DNA of 64,000 bases. Origin: Crocinitomicaceae bacterium. Its GTDB lineage: Bacteria > Bacteroidota > Bacteroidia > Flavobacteriales_D > Sanyastnellaceae. The notes beneath the pieces were generated by a model that worked only from the letters and a program-made list of their open reading frames with translations, did not search any database and had not been told where the DNA came from. Below, piece by piece: positions 26,507 through 36,644 of this stretch (position 1 is the stretch's first letter; the number at the start of each line of letters is the position of its first letter). The position numbers and the translations under genes were made by a program. Where the stretch lies: assembly GCA_002722795.1 (NCBI GenBank), contig PBMY01000005.1, positions 1 through 64,000 on the forward strand. Direction: 5' to 3'.

Positions 26507-27316
26507 ATGAGAACACTTATGCGAATGACTTACAATACTCTAGTGCCAATTTTCATTTTGGCTATTTGTTTTTCTACAAAAGCAACAGCTCAAGACGTTA
26601 AGATGGGTTTAGCCTTGGCTCCAAATGTTAGTTGGATGACTCCTATAGACAATGTTCATTCTACAGATGGAGGAGGAGGCAACTTTGGTTTTGAATTCAT
26701 TATTGATTTTATGTTGACAGAAAAATTAGCATTCAGTACTGGGGTTCACGTTTTTGACACAAAAGGCACTATAAAATATCTAGACCCTGAAGTCCAAACT
26801 CACCAAGAAGGCAATGCGATTTTATATTCATACATTAATTCAGTGACAAGGGAATATGATTTGAAATACGTCGAAATTCCATTGACAGTAAAAGCTAGAA
26901 CCAAACAAATAGGCTATACCACTTTGTTCGCTCAAGCGGGTTTGGGACTAGGTCTGAATATTGGAGTAGAAGCATACGACCAAAGGCAGAAGGAATACCA
27001 AAGAATGGCTTTTGGATGGTACAGTGTAGAAGATCCATTTCTACTTCCATCAACACCAGTAATCCCCAATGACATAAAACTTCTGAGGTCATCTCTTATT
27101 TTGGGTTTAGGTGTTGAGCATTCTCTAGGAGAGTCGTATTCTCTAATTATTGGAGCTAATTACAATTCAGGATTACTCAATATTCACAAAGGTACCGAGC
27201 AGATATTGGTAGATGAGAACGGAGTAATTCAAACAGAAGACTACTTAACCCCAGAAACTGTTGAGCTTAAGGGAAATGATGGTTTTGTAGAGTTGGTTAT
27301 AGGATTAATATTTTAA
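26507..27316 (+). CDS. Outer-membrane beta-barrel protein (PF13568-like)
   Basis: 269 residues: signal peptide ~1-28 (MTYNTLVPIFILAICFSTKATAQ), then a small barrel with alternating strands; YVEIPLTVKARTKQIGYTTLFAQ and GLGLGLNIGVEA are typical of the 'outer membrane beta-barrel' family, and the protein ends in Phe. The frame opens at a TTG at 26468, but ATG 26507 starts the signal peptide. Divergent from gldB with only 25 bp between start codons. PorT-type proteins are distant relatives, but I cannot claim that identity. Confidence 0.8.
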   Translation: MRTLMRMTYNTLVPIFILAICFSTKATAQDVKMGLALAPNVSWMTPIDNVHSTDGGGGNFGFEFIIDFMLTEKLAFSTGVHVFDTKGTIKYLDPEVQTHQEGNAILYSYINSVTREYDLKYVEIPLTVKARTKQIGYTTLFAQAGLGLGLNIGVEAYDQRQKEYQRMAFGWYSVEDPFLLPSTPVIPNDIKLLRSSLILGLGVEHSLGESYSLIIGANYNSGLLNIHKGTEQILVDENGVIQTEDYLTPETVELKGNDGFVELVIGLIF

Positions 27317-27325
27317 CTTGCCAAT

Positions 27326-28120
27326 ATGTCCTTTAACGTTAGAGAAGTAGCTGAGTTTATTATTAATTGGCTCGATGATTATTCGGCTAAATCTGGTATA
27401 GATTCGTTTGTAGTTGGTGTATCTGGTGGAATTGATTCTGCAGTGACAGCATCTCTTTGCGCTAGGACCGGCAGGGCTACATTTATTTTAAACATGCCTA
27501 TTCATCAGCATCCATCTGAAGTGGATAGATCGGATGAATTGATTTCAAATTTGGTTTCTGAATATTCAAATGTGACAGCTTTAGAAGTGTCGTTAACTGA
27601 AGTTTACGAAGCGTTCAAATCCTCTTTGCCTGACACTCAGGATAAATCTTGCGGATTAGCTATGGCTAATACACGCGCTAGATTAAGGATGACAACACTG
27701 TATGCTCTAGCAGCTGAAAGAGGAGCACTAGTGGTTGGAACTGGAAATAAAATTGAGGATTTTGGGATCGGGTTTTACACAAAATACGGTGATGGCGGAG
27801 TAGATATTAGCCCTATTGCTGATTTAGTTAAAACTGAGGTGTACCAAGTTGGTAGTGCTTTAGGAGTGCCCAAATCAATTATGGATGCAGCGCCTACTGA
27901 TGGGCTTTGGGGTGATAACAGGAATGATGAAGACCAAATAGGAGCCACATACTCTGAGCTTGAAAAGGCTATGAATCAGGCTGAAGAATTTCAGAACGGA
28001 AAAGGATCTCCGGATGATTTGGAAGGTCGAGAAGCAGAAGTGTTTGCTATATACACAAAGCTTAATAGAGCAAATCAACACAAAATGTTGCCTATTCCAG
28101 TTTGTGTAATACCTCGATAA
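27326..28120 (+). CDS. nadE: NH3-dependent NAD+ synthetase NadE
   Basis: Last step of NAD synthesis, amidation of nicotinate adenine dinucleotide. The PP-loop SGGIDSAV is at ~33-40; VVGTGNKIEDFGIGFYTKYGDGGVDISP and LVKTEVYQVG are family signatures. 264 residues with no glutaminase domain, so it uses ammonia. It starts 9 bp after the beta-barrel gene; its stop is 3 bp from the convergent dtd stop. Confidence 0.95.
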   Translation: MSFNVREVAEFIINWLDDYSAKSGIDSFVVGVSGGIDSAVTASLCARTGRATFILNMPIHQHPSEVDRSDELISNLVSEYSNVTALEVSLTEVYEAFKSSLPDTQDKSCGLAMANTRARLRMTTLYALAAERGALVVGTGNKIEDFGIGFYTKYGDGGVDISPIADLVKTEVYQVGSALGVPKSIMDAAPTDGLWGDNRNDEDQIGATYSELEKAMNQAEEFQNGKGSPDDLEGREAEVFAIYTKLNRANQHKMLPIPVCVIPR

Positions 28121-28123
28121 TAC

Positions 28124-28576
28124 TCACTCTTTGTTTTTAGTGTCGATGTTTATTGTAATTGGGCCATCGTTGAGTAATTCAACATCCATCGTCGCACCAA
28201 ACATGCCAGTTTCTACTTTTCTGCTGGTAAGTGATTCACATTCATGGATAAATGATTCATAAAGTGGAATTGCCTTGTCTGGTCTTGCTGCTTTTATAAA
28301 CGAAGGTCTTGTTCCCTTTTTAGTAGATGCATGCAATGTGAATTGAGACACAACAAGTAATCCACCATTTGTTTCTTTTAAGTCTAAATTCATCTTTCCT
28401 TCTGAGTCAGAAAAGATTCTAAGGCTAGTTATTTTCTTTGCTAGCCAAGCTACGTCATTACCGTCGTCGGCGTCCTCAATACCGAGTAAAATGAGTAGTC
28501 CTGGGCCAATTTGGCTTATGATTTCATCATCAACTTTCACACTAGCAAAACTTACCCTCTGAATAACTGCTCGCAT
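28124..28576 (-). CDS. dtd: D-aminoacyl-tRNA deacylase Dtd
   Basis: 150-residue proofreading enzyme that cleaves D-amino acids (and glycine from tRNA-Ala) off tRNA. Opening MRAVIQRVSFASVKVD, the SQFTLHA motif at ~78-84 and NDGPITI near the C-terminus are diagnostic (the cross-subunit Gly-cisPro comes from NDGP). A TAACTTTC at 28581-28588 (minus) lies four bases before the ATG. Divergent from purL. Confidence 0.95.
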   Translation of the reverse strand: MRAVIQRVSFASVKVDDEIISQIGPGLLILLGIEDADDGNDVAWLAKKITSLRIFSDSEGKMNLDLKETNGGLLVVSQFTLHASTKKGTRPSFIKAARPDKAIPLYESFIHECESLTSRKVETGMFGATMDVELLNDGPITINIDTKNKE

Positions 28577-28650
28577 GTGCGAAAGTTAGTGCTATAAAGA
28601 CGTGTGTCCTAGGTTCTCATTGCTACCTTTAAGGTCTGAAACTAATCGCA

Positions 28651-28658
28651 TTAATTTG
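28651..28658 (+). promoter_or_regulatory. -7-like box TTAATTTG of the purL operon
   Basis: One mismatch to TAnnTTTG, with only five bases between it and the purL ATG at 28664. If used, transcription would begin at or within a base or two of the start codon. Confidence 0.4.
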
Positions 28659-28663
28659 CTCAA

Positions 28664-30907
28664 ATGAAGGCATCGCAAAAACCTGCTACGATAGAACAAG
28701 CTACAGAGATGGGCTTGACACCTGAGGAGTTCTCTCAGATTAAAGAAATTATGGGTAGAATTCCGAATTTTACCGAGATGTGTATCTACTCTGTAATGTG
28801 GAGTGAACACTGCTCTTACAAGAATTCAATTAAGTGGCTTAAGACTCTTCCAAAGGATGGAGATCACATGCTTGTAAAAGCTGGTGAAGAGAATGCCGGT
28901 ATTGTTGATATTGGTGATGGGCTTGGATGTGCATTTAAAATTGAATCACATAACCACCCATCTGCAATTGAACCTTACCAGGGTGCTGCAACTGGTGTAG
29001 GCGGAATTAACAGAGATATTTTTACAATGGGTGCTCGTCCTATTGCTCAACTTAACAGTTTGAGATTTGGGGATCCAGATAATCCTAAAACAAAATGGCA
29101 TCTTGAGGGTGTGGTAAAGGGAATTGGCGATTACGGAAACAGCTTTGGAATTCCAGTTGTTGGGGGAGAAGTGTTTTTCGACGAGTGTTACCAAGTGAAT
29201 CCACTAGTAAATGCCATGTCTGCTGGAATTTTGAATGTAGACGAAATTATTTCGGCTACTGCAAAAGGACCTGGCAATCCAGTTTATATAGTTGGTTCTG
29301 ATACTGGAAAAGACGGAATTCAAGGAGCATCATTTGCTTCAAAAGATATTACTGAGGATAGTGCAGATGATCTACCATCAGTTCAGGTAGGCGATCCATT
29401 CCAAGAGAAATTGCTTTTAGAGGCAACTCTAGAACTTTCTAAAACTGATGCCGTTGTAGGTATGCAGGATATGGGTGCAGCTGGAATTACTTGTTCTACT
29501 TCAGAGATGAGTGCGGCCGGTAAAGTTGGAATGGACATACATTTGGACAGAGTACCTCTTCGTCAAGCTGATATGGAGCCATTTGAAATTCTTCTTTCAG
29601 AATCTCAGGAGAGAATGCTAGTAGTAGTAGCAAAGGGTAAGGAGAAGGTTGTAGAAGATATTTTTGCTAAGTGGGATCTACACGCTGAGCACATTGGAGA
29701 GGTTACTGAGGGAGATGATATTCGATTCTTTGTCGATGGGGAAATTGTTGCTGAAGTTGCAGCATCTCCATTAGTACTTGGTGGTGGTGCTCCACAATAC
29801 GAGCGTGAGTATGAAGAGCCAGTATGGTTCGCTGAAAACTTAGTTTTTGACCAATCGTCAGTAAAAGTTCCAACAATTGAGGAATGTGTAGACATTGCTC
29901 ACGATCTGATATGTCAACCAAATATTGCTTCAAAAAAATGGGTTTGGGAACAATACGACAGTATGGTAGGAACGCTTAACAGAACTACAAATAGACCATC
30001 TGACGCAGGTGTTGTTTCAGTTAGAGGAACAAAGAAGGGCTTAGCTCTTACAGTTGATTGTAATTCTCGTTACGTACAGGCGGATCCTGAAACTGGTACT
30101 GCAATTGCAGTAGCTGAAGCGGCTAGAAATATTAGCTGCACCGGCGCGACGCCATCAGCAATTACAAACTGTTTGAATTTTGGTAACCCTTATAATAAAG
30201 AGGTATATTGGCAGTTTGTAAGTGCTGTTAAGGGCATGAGTCGTTCTTGTGAGAAATTCAATACTCCAGTAACAGGTGGAAATGTTAGTTTTTACAACCA
30301 AACTGTAGATGCTGACGGTACTGCCAAAGCAGTTTTCCCAACACCAACAATTGGAATGGATGGAGTTATTGAGGATAGAGAAAAGCATATGTCTCTTGAA
30401 TTCAAAAAGAAGGGTGATTTAATATTCCACCTTGGAGAAATGTCAGATTGTATTAATGCATCTGAATATTTGTCTAACATGGTGGGGGAGAAAAACACAC
30501 CTGCTCCAAAATTCAATTTGGATGCTGAGGCTAAACTTCACAAGTGTATTCGTGACTTGATTAAGATGAAACTTGTTAGCGCTGCTCACGACGTAAGCGA
30601 TGGTGGTTTATTCACTTCTCTTCTAGAAATGTCTATGCCAAACCAACTAGGTTTCGACATCGTTAGCGATGATGAACTTAGAATTGACGGTTTCCTATTT
30701 GGCGAAGCTCAAGGTAGAATCGTAGTGACAATAGATGAGGCTGATTGCGATGAGTTCTACGAAATATGTGAAGCTAATGACGTGCCGGCAGTATTGCTTG
30801 GACACGTAACAAAAGGAAAGCTTGTTGTTGATGATGTCCCGTTTGGATTCTGTGAGCAGCTTTCTGCATACTATGATAATGGACTAGAAGAAGCCCTAGA
30901 CCTATAA
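28664..30907 (+). CDS. purL: Phosphoribosylformylglycinamidine synthase subunit PurL (small type)
   Basis: Fourth step of purine synthesis, ATP-dependent conversion of FGAR to FGAM. Motifs: [15 protein letters not shown] at ~45-59, [23 protein letters not shown] at ~97-119, [13 protein letters not shown] and [13 protein letters not shown] in the second half. 747 residues: the small form, with no glutaminase domain, which needs PurQ and PurS from elsewhere in the genome. Its stop overlaps the next start (TAATG). Confidence 0.95.
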   Translation: MKASQKPATIEQATEMGLTPEEFSQIKEIMGRIPNFTEMCIYSVMWSEHCSYKNSIKWLKTLPKDGDHMLVKAGEENAGIVDIGDGLGCAFKIESHNHPSAIEPYQGAATGVGGINRDIFTMGARPIAQLNSLRFGDPDNPKTKWHLEGVVKGIGDYGNSFGIPVVGGEVFFDECYQVNPLVNAMSAGILNVDEIISATAKGPGNPVYIVGSDTGKDGIQGASFASKDITEDSADDLPSVQVGDPFQEKLLLEATLELSKTDAVVGMQDMGAAGITCSTSEMSAAGKVGMDIHLDRVPLRQADMEPFEILLSESQERMLVVVAKGKEKVVEDIFAKWDLHAEHIGEVTEGDDIRFFVDGEIVAEVAASPLVLGGGAPQYEREYEEPVWFAENLVFDQSSVKVPTIEECVDIAHDLICQPNIASKKWVWEQYDSMVGTLNRTTNRPSDAGVVSVRGTKKGLALTVDCNSRYVQADPETGTAIAVAEAARNISCTGATPSAITNCLNFGNPYNKEVYWQFVSAVKGMSRSCEKFNTPVTGGNVSFYNQTVDADGTAKAVFPTPTIGMDGVIEDREKHMSLEFKKKGDLIFHLGEMSDCINASEYLSNMVGEKNTPAPKFNLDAEAKLHKCIRDLIKMKLVSAAHDVSDGGLFTSLLEMSMPNQLGFDIVSDDELRIDGFLFGEAQGRIVVTIDEADCDEFYEICEANDVPAVLLGHVTKGKLVVDDVPFGFCEQLSAYYDNGLEEALDL

Positions 30908-31674
30908 TGAGAGAATTGCTTGATTTCATACTCTCTAAGACAATGTTAAAATGCTTAATTGGCGTAGGCATAGCTTGGGTGTTGATTTTGGGATTTACTT
31001 GGTTGGGGTTGCATTTGAATAGTAGACCTTGGTCTAAAAGAACTGTACCTTCAGTAGAAGGGCTAATGAAAGATTCGGCTATGCAAGTTTTAAATGAATT
31101 GGATTTAATGCCCATTCATCTAGATTCTGTCTTTAATTCTTCAGCTGTACCCGGAGCTGTTCTTGAACAATCACCAGCTCCTGGGAGTAACGTGAAAAGC
31201 GGGAGACCTGTCTACTTGACGACGTATAGGGTTACTCCACCTGATGAAAAGATAGGGGTTGAGGAAGGCCAGGATGCTCGTTTGGCCCAAAGCCTTTTAG
31301 AAAGAAAGGGTTTCAGATTAACGATTAAAACTGAAGCAAATACAGAGTTAAACGGAAAGGTTGTTCGAGTCGAAAACAGAGGTATTTCACTCGCTTCAGA
31401 TGATAGAAGACAGCGCGGAACTGCTTTGACTCTTGTTATTGGAGAGGTGTTAGATAAACAGGTAAGAATCCCTTGGCTTATTGGTTTGAATCTTGCTGAT
31501 GCCACACAAAGACTAAGCAAATCATCGCTTTCTGTTGGATATGTAGAATACGGTGATTCGCTATTAACAAGAAATGACACGTTACGTGCGTTAGTTGTGA
31601 GTCAATTCCCCACATCTTCAGCAGTTTTTGCAAAAGCAGGGACAGCAATTGATCTATTTCTAGAAAAGCCATGA
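30907..31674 (+). CDS. Membrane-anchored PASTA domain protein
   Basis: 255 residues with one membrane helix at ~16-36 (LIGVGIAWVLILGFTWLGL) and three PASTA repeats: VPSVEGLMKDSAMQVLNELDL, a middle one around AQSLLERKGF, and IPWLIGLNLADATQRLSKSSL. PASTA domains bind peptidoglycan or muropeptides; here there is no kinase or penicillin-binding domain, so it would be a periplasmic cell wall sensor or scaffold. It overlaps purL and the next gene (ATGA), forming an operon running to rluD. Confidence 0.9.
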   Translation: MRELLDFILSKTMLKCLIGVGIAWVLILGFTWLGLHLNSRPWSKRTVPSVEGLMKDSAMQVLNELDLMPIHLDSVFNSSAVPGAVLEQSPAPGSNVKSGRPVYLTTYRVTPPDEKIGVEEGQDARLAQSLLERKGFRLTIKTEANTELNGKVVRVENRGISLASDDRRQRGTALTLVIGEVLDKQVRIPWLIGLNLADATQRLSKSSLSVGYVEYGDSLLTRNDTLRALVVSQFPTSSAVFAKAGTAIDLFLEKP

Positions 31675-33602
31675 GGACAATAACGAAAATTTTTTTTGCA
31701 ATTCTTGCTATTCAATTTGCATTTAATTCGGCTATTTGTCAGGAGATCGAAAGAGACCTAAAATTTGTACCGTCTGAAAAGGATAGGTTTAATCAAGACG
31801 GTACAGTTATCAGAGGAGGAGCTCCAGCAATGGGACTTCCATTTTTAGACGATTTTGCTTGGCCAAGTTTTTTTGAAGAAAGTGCTGACGGTGATTATAG
31901 TTTGGTTCGTTGGGATTCTAGCCCAGTGAGAAGAACTCAGACATTTTCGTTAAATACTCCAACAATTGGTGTTGCGACTTTAGATGGTCTTGATGCTGGC
32001 GGGTATCCATATCAATTCAATAGTATTGACGCTCACAATTGGGCGGACACCTTGACATCGAGGAAGATTTACCTTGAAGGGATGACTCCTAGTGATGAAG
32101 TGACATTGTCGTTTTGGTTTCAGGGTGGTGGTGTAGGTAACGCTCCTGACGAACAAGAGGACACCCTGATTGTTGAGTTCAAATCATTGGGGCTTGAGGG
32201 TGATATTTGGACAAGGGTCTGGGAACAGGATGGTTTGGAATCTGACGAGTTTACTCAAGTTGTTATCCCAATTACTGATGGCGTTTACCTTCATGATTCC
32301 TTTCAGTTTAGGTTTAGGAATTATGGGACAATGATGGGTAATGCAGATTTATGGCATATTGATTATGTCTATGTTGCTACTGGGGGTGCTACAGGTAATC
32401 CGGTTGAGGAGTTGGCTTTTAGGGAGCCGGCTTATAGTTTGCTGAGATGGTTTTCAGCTATGCCATGGACCCACTTTGAGAGCAATCCGGAATTCTACAT
32501 GGAGGACACTCTTCATATTGAGTCAAACAACTTTGGGTCTGGCCCAAACAACCAAGAGAACACAGGTATCACTGTTAGACACGCAATCCCTAGCGCAGTT
32601 CCTAATGAGTACACAAATGAGTTTATCCAAAACGTAAGTGTCCCTGTAGGACCTTTCTCAACAGAGTTTCTTGCAGATCTATTAAACGAATCAGGTGCAC
32701 AGACAGATTTGATATTCGACACTTCAGTTTCTGATTCTATCGCAACATTCGAGGTGAGTCTATGGGAAGAAGAGGTGGGAATTTATACAGACCAAACCAC
32801 AGTCTTTGATAATGATTCAATTGGATTCAATCAAGTATTTAGCAACTACTACGCATATGATGACGGTTCTGCTGAAAAGGCTTATGCCCTTGATGCAGCA
32901 GGAGGTCAACTAGCAGTACGATATCCACTTGCGATTACGGACACGCTTGATGGAGTCCTTATTCACTTCACACCGTTTTATGAAAACGCTGAAGAAGAAA
33001 CATTTGTTTTAAAGGTTTGGGAGGACGATGCTGGAGTGCCAGGAGACATGATTGACACAATGTATCAATTTCATACCCCAATGTATTTTACAGAGGGTTA
33101 TGACATGTTTGCTTATTATCCGATGGATAATCCTGTTCCTGTTAGTGGGACAATTCACGTTGGGATTATACAACAGGATATAGATAGGCTCAATATTGGT
33201 CTAGATAAGACAACTAATTCCAATGCAGGAAACCTTCATTATAAGCTAGGGCCCGGTTTTAATTGGACATTAAGTGGTATCGAAGGTTCTTTGATGATAC
33301 GACCAGTTCTTAGAGCTGGAACAGATTTCGTACAGGATGTTGGGGACAATGATGTACCATCAATGTCTTTGATAAGCAATCCATATCCCAATCCAACTTC
33401 ATATTCTCTAAGTTTTAATTGTAGTAGGAATTTGGATTGGGATATTTTCGATATAAATGGTAAACTTATTGAAAGCGGTCAAGAGTCAAAAGGTTCATCT
33501 ACATTGGATGTTAGATATTTAACTAATGGGGTATACATTTTGAGGGCTACTATTCCAAATGGAGAGGGAGTGGAACGTCATAGATTCGTCATTCAATACT
33601 AA
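31671..33602 (+). CDS. Secreted protein with type A T9SS sorting domain
   Basis: 643 residues. Signal peptide ~1-23 (ITKIFFAILAIQFAFNSAIC), a long beta-rich middle with no domain I can name, and a C-terminal ~75-residue T9SS type A sorting domain: NPYPNPTSYSLSF, DIFDINGKLIESG, YLTNGVYILRATI and a basic ERHRFVIQY end. This predicts export through the T9SS encoded by gldKLMN in this window. The middle contains CTEGYD-free, Trp- and Asp-rich strands; the first part (FLDDFAWPSFFEES) is seen in other Bacteroidota surface proteins. Function unknown. Confidence 0.85.
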   Translation: MRTITKIFFAILAIQFAFNSAICQEIERDLKFVPSEKDRFNQDGTVIRGGAPAMGLPFLDDFAWPSFFEESADGDYSLVRWDSSPVRRTQTFSLNTPTIGVATLDGLDAGGYPYQFNSIDAHNWADTLTSRKIYLEGMTPSDEVTLSFWFQGGGVGNAPDEQEDTLIVEFKSLGLEGDIWTRVWEQDGLESDEFTQVVIPITDGVYLHDSFQFRFRNYGTMMGNADLWHIDYVYVATGGATGNPVEELAFREPAYSLLRWFSAMPWTHFESNPEFYMEDTLHIESNNFGSGPNNQENTGITVRHAIPSAVPNEYTNEFIQNVSVPVGPFSTEFLADLLNESGAQTDLIFDTSVSDSIATFEVSLWEEEVGIYTDQTTVFDNDSIGFNQVFSNYYAYDDGSAEKAYALDAAGGQLAVRYPLAITDTLDGVLIHFTPFYENAEEETFVLKVWEDDAGVPGDMIDTMYQFHTPMYFTEGYDMFAYYPMDNPVPVSGTIHVGIIQQDIDRLNIGLDKTTNSNAGNLHYKLGPGFNWTLSGIEGSLMIRPVLRAGTDFVQDVGDNDVPSMSLISNPYPNPTSYSLSFNCSRNLDWDIFDINGKLIESGQESKGSSTLDVRYLTNGVYILRATIPNGEGVERHRFVIQY

Positions 33603-33603
33603 T

Positions 33604-34611
33604 ATGTCTGAGGAATTATTTGAACATCATAAGCTTTTAGCTGACCAAGGCCAACAGCCTCTTAGGGTAGATAAATTTCTTATGAATCTCATTGCGCACA
33701 TTAGTCGCAACAAGCTACAAATTGCTGCTAAGAACGGATACATTAGAGTTGATGGCAAACCTGTTAAATCAAATTTTAAAGTAAAAGCAGGTCACATTGT
33801 TACAGTGGAATTACCTCAACCAGTTTACGAGTTTGAATTATTACCAGAAGAAATGGATCTTAATATCATCTTCGAAGACGAGGATGTTTTGGTAATTAAT
33901 AAACAGACTGATTTAGTAGTCCATCCTGGACATGGTAATTATTCAGGCACTCTTGTAAACGGTATTTTACACCACTTACAGAATATACCATCAGTACAGG
34001 GTTTATCTACACCAAGGCCTGGCCTCGTTCACAGACTAGATAAAGACACTACTGGTCTCATGGTTTTAGGCAAAACCGAATATTCACTTACTAATCTCAG
34101 CGAGCAATTCTTCGAAAGATCAGTTGAGCGTAGATATCACGCATTAGTTTGGGGTGATGTTTCAGAGGATGGTACTGTAGAAGGTCACATAGGCAGATCA
34201 CGCCAAAACAGGACCGTCCAAGCGGTATACCCTGATGGAGAGGAAGGGAAACATGCAGTAACTCATTATAGAGTCATTGAAAGGTTAGGACCTGTAACTC
34301 TAATTGAGTGTAAACTTGAAACAGGCAGGACTCACCAAATAAGAGTTCACATGCAGTATATAGGTCATCCACTATTTGGTGACCATAAGTACGGTGGAAA
34401 TGTTGCAGTGAAGGGATCGCCAGGGGGGAAGTATAATAGCTTTCTACGAAATTGTTTTGACATTTTACCACGCCAAGCACTACATGCCAAAACTCTTGGG
34501 TTTACTCATCCCAAATCTGAACAATTTATGAATTTCGAATCAGACCTCCCTCAGGATATGGTTGAAATTATTGAAAAGTGGAAAACCTACTTAAACGGAA
34601 TAACTAGATAA
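33604..34611 (+). CDS. rluD: 23S rRNA pseudouridine synthase RluD-type
   Basis: 335 residues. An N-terminal S4 RNA-binding domain (LRVDKFLMNLIAHISRNKLQ onward) is followed by the RluA/RluD catalytic domain with the active-site Asp in RPGLVHRLDKDTTGL; ECKLETGRTHQIRVHM and GHPLFGDHKYGG are family blocks. The presence of S4 favours RluD (U1911/1915/1917) over RluA, though RluC has it too. The frame opens at 33559 inside the cargo gene; ATG 33604 follows that stop directly. Its own stop abuts the ABC-F stop. Confidence 0.9.
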   Translation: MSEELFEHHKLLADQGQQPLRVDKFLMNLIAHISRNKLQIAAKNGYIRVDGKPVKSNFKVKAGHIVTVELPQPVYEFELLPEEMDLNIIFEDEDVLVINKQTDLVVHPGHGNYSGTLVNGILHHLQNIPSVQGLSTPRPGLVHRLDKDTTGLMVLGKTEYSLTNLSEQFFERSVERRYHALVWGDVSEDGTVEGHIGRSRQNRTVQAVYPDGEEGKHAVTHYRVIERLGPVTLIECKLETGRTHQIRVHMQYIGHPLFGDHKYGGNVAVKGSPGGKYNSFLRNCFDILPRQALHAKTLGFTHPKSEQFMNFESDLPQDMVEIIEKWKTYLNGITR

Positions 34612-36576
34612 TTAGCTTTCTAATTCTTCTTTTTCTAGAAGGGCGTTTTCCCATTCTTGGAGTAAGTTGTCGTGCTTCTTTTGTATTTCCTCGAATTCGT
34701 AACTAAGATCTGTCATTTTCTTTCTGTCTGAAGGATCAACTGAACTTAGCTCCCTATTCTTTGCTTTAAGCTCTTCCTCAGCATTAGAAACTGATTTTTC
34801 TAACCTCTGAACTTTTTTGAAAGCTTGTCTGAGCGCTTTATCTTTTGCTTTCCTCTCCTTTTTGCTTAGTTTTTGTTCTGATGGAGCTGACTTTGCTTGT
34901 TTTTTAGTGCTTTTCCCCTCTACTAAAACAAGTTTTCTAATTTTAGAGGCCTCGTATTGCCCAATACTATCTGCGTGCTTCTCATGTAGGAAATTCTTTA
35001 TATCTCCTATGTATTGTTTAAGTCTGTTTGATGTAATCTCATAAACAAACTCAGTAAGACCTGATAGAAAATCTCTATCGTGCGAAACAATAATTAGAGA
35101 TCCATCAAAGTTTTTGAGCGCTTCTTTTAAAACAGACTTTGCTTTTAAGTCCAAATGATTTGTAGGCTCATCTAGAATCAAAACGTTATATGGATGCAGT
35201 AATAGCTTACACATAGCGAGCCTTGCCTTTTCACCACCACTCAATACTTTCACCTTCTTTTCTACATCATCACCAGAGAAAAGAAATGCACCTAACATAG
35301 ATCTAACGTTCACTTCGAAGTCATTTGTAACAGCCTCCTCTAGTGTTTCCATTACAGTAAGGTTTGGATCGAGATCTTCAGCTTGGTTTTGGGCGTAGTA
35401 ACCGATGTCTACGTTATGGCCAATATTTAAATTGCCTTTATACGTCTCTAATCCTAGTAGAATTCTTGTAAGAGTGGTTTTACCAGCTCCGTTTTTTCCA
35501 ACTAAAGCAATCTTATCCTGCCTTGCCATAATAAGGTCAACATCCTTGAAGACATCTAAGTCGCCAAATGATTTGGACATAGCCTTAGCTTCAAAAATAA
35601 CCTTTCCAGATCTTGGAGCAGGAGGGAATCTAAACTTTATACTTGCTTTATCATCTTTATCAATCTCTACTCTTTCTAGCTTTTCTAGCTTTCTAATTAG
35701 AGTTTGTGCAAATGCAGCTTTATTCTTTTTTGCCCTGAATTTGTTTATAAGGACTTGAGTTTCATCTATATACTTCTTCTGATTCTTATATGCCTGTACT
35801 TGTCTCTCTCGTTCTTCTTCTCGCCAAATCTGGTACTTAGAATATGGAGCTTTAAAGTCATAGAGTTTATAAGGACTTATCTCGATCGTTCTCTCAGTTA
35901 AGGTGTCAAGGAACATTCTATCGTGAGAGATAAGAATTATCGACCCAGGATATGATTTTAAAAATCCCTCAAGCCATGCTATCGATTCGATGTCCAAATG
36001 ATTTGTTGGTTCGTCGAGAAGCAAAAGATTTGGATTTATTAAAAGTAATTTAGCTAGCTCTACCCTCATCTTCCATCCCCCGCTGAATTCCTTCATCTTG
36101 CGTTTCATGTCACTTGGGGAAAAACCCAAACCCTGTAAAATTCTTTGAATCTTTTCTTCTATGTTTCCTACGCCTATGATCTCAAGCCTTTCGTTGCATT
36201 CAGTTAGCTCATCGATTAGCTCAGCGTATTCATCAGTTTCATAATCCTCACGAGTCCCTATTTCACTTGTAATTTCTTCAAGTCTTGCTTCTAATTTTTT
36301 GATTTCATTAAAAGTGCTATATGTTTCGTCATAAATGCTAGTATCCTCCTTGTGCTCCATTTCTTGTGGGAGATATCCAATTTTATATTCTTTTGGATGG
36401 CTGATAGTCCCCTCGCTTGGTTTATTTATGCCAGCTAAAATTTTTAGAAGCGTCGACTTTCCAGCACCATTTCTACCAACAAGGCCTATCCTATCTCTTT
36501 CCCCAACAAATAGATTAAGACCTTCGAATAAAGATCTTTCACCAAAATTTACTCCTATTTGCGAAACTGTTAGCAT
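34612..36576 (-). CDS. ABC-F family ATPase
   Basis: 654 residues with two ABC cassettes and no membrane helices, as in ribosome-associated ABC-F proteins. Walker A GRNGAGKST (~34-42) and GKNGAGKTT (~360), signatures FSGGWKMR and LSGGEKARLAM, two Walker B LLLDEPTNHLDIES / LILDEPTNHLDLK, the inter-cassette linker rich in Lys (the P-site tRNA interaction motif region) and a C-terminal coiled coil of ~100 residues. It is closest in layout to Uup/YdiF-like members; role is translation-related by family. The CCTTTG five bases before the ATG may be its -7 box. Confidence 0.9.
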   Translation of the reverse strand: MLTVSQIGVNFGERSLFEGLNLFVGERDRIGLVGRNGAGKSTLLKILAGINKPSEGTISHPKEYKIGYLPQEMEHKEDTSIYDETYSTFNEIKKLEARLEEITSEIGTREDYETDEYAELIDELTECNERLEIIGVGNIEEKIQRILQGLGFSPSDMKRKMKEFSGGWKMRVELAKLLLINPNLLLLDEPTNHLDIESIAWLEGFLKSYPGSIILISHDRMFLDTLTERTIEISPYKLYDFKAPYSKYQIWREEERERQVQAYKNQKKYIDETQVLINKFRAKKNKAAFAQTLIRKLEKLERVEIDKDDKASIKFRFPPAPRSGKVIFEAKAMSKSFGDLDVFKDVDLIMARQDKIALVGKNGAGKTTLTRILLGLETYKGNLNIGHNVDIGYYAQNQAEDLDPNLTVMETLEEAVTNDFEVNVRSMLGAFLFSGDDVEKKVKVLSGGEKARLAMCKLLLHPYNVLILDEPTNHLDLKAKSVLKEALKNFDGSLIIVSHDRDFLSGLTEFVYEITSNRLKQYIGDIKNFLHEKHADSIGQYEASKIRKLVLVEGKSTKKQAKSAPSEQKLSKKERKAKDKALRQAFKKVQRLEKSVSNAEEELKAKNRELSSVDPSDRKKMTDLSYEFEEIQKKHDNLLQEWENALLEKEELES

Positions 36577-36599
36577 TGAGCCAAAGGTCGTAAAATAAA

Positions 36600-36623
36600 A
36601 ACGGGGAGCTCTTGCTCCCCGTT
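36600..36623 (-). terminator. Terminator of the gld operon
   Basis: A perfect 10-bp stem (aacggggagc, 36600-36609, with 36614-36623) and a four-base loop, followed on the minus strand by TTTTATTTTA. It lies 21 bp after the gldN stop and upstream of the ABC-F start. Confidence 0.88.
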
Positions 36624-36644
36624 ATTACAGTTGAACACTAGCTA

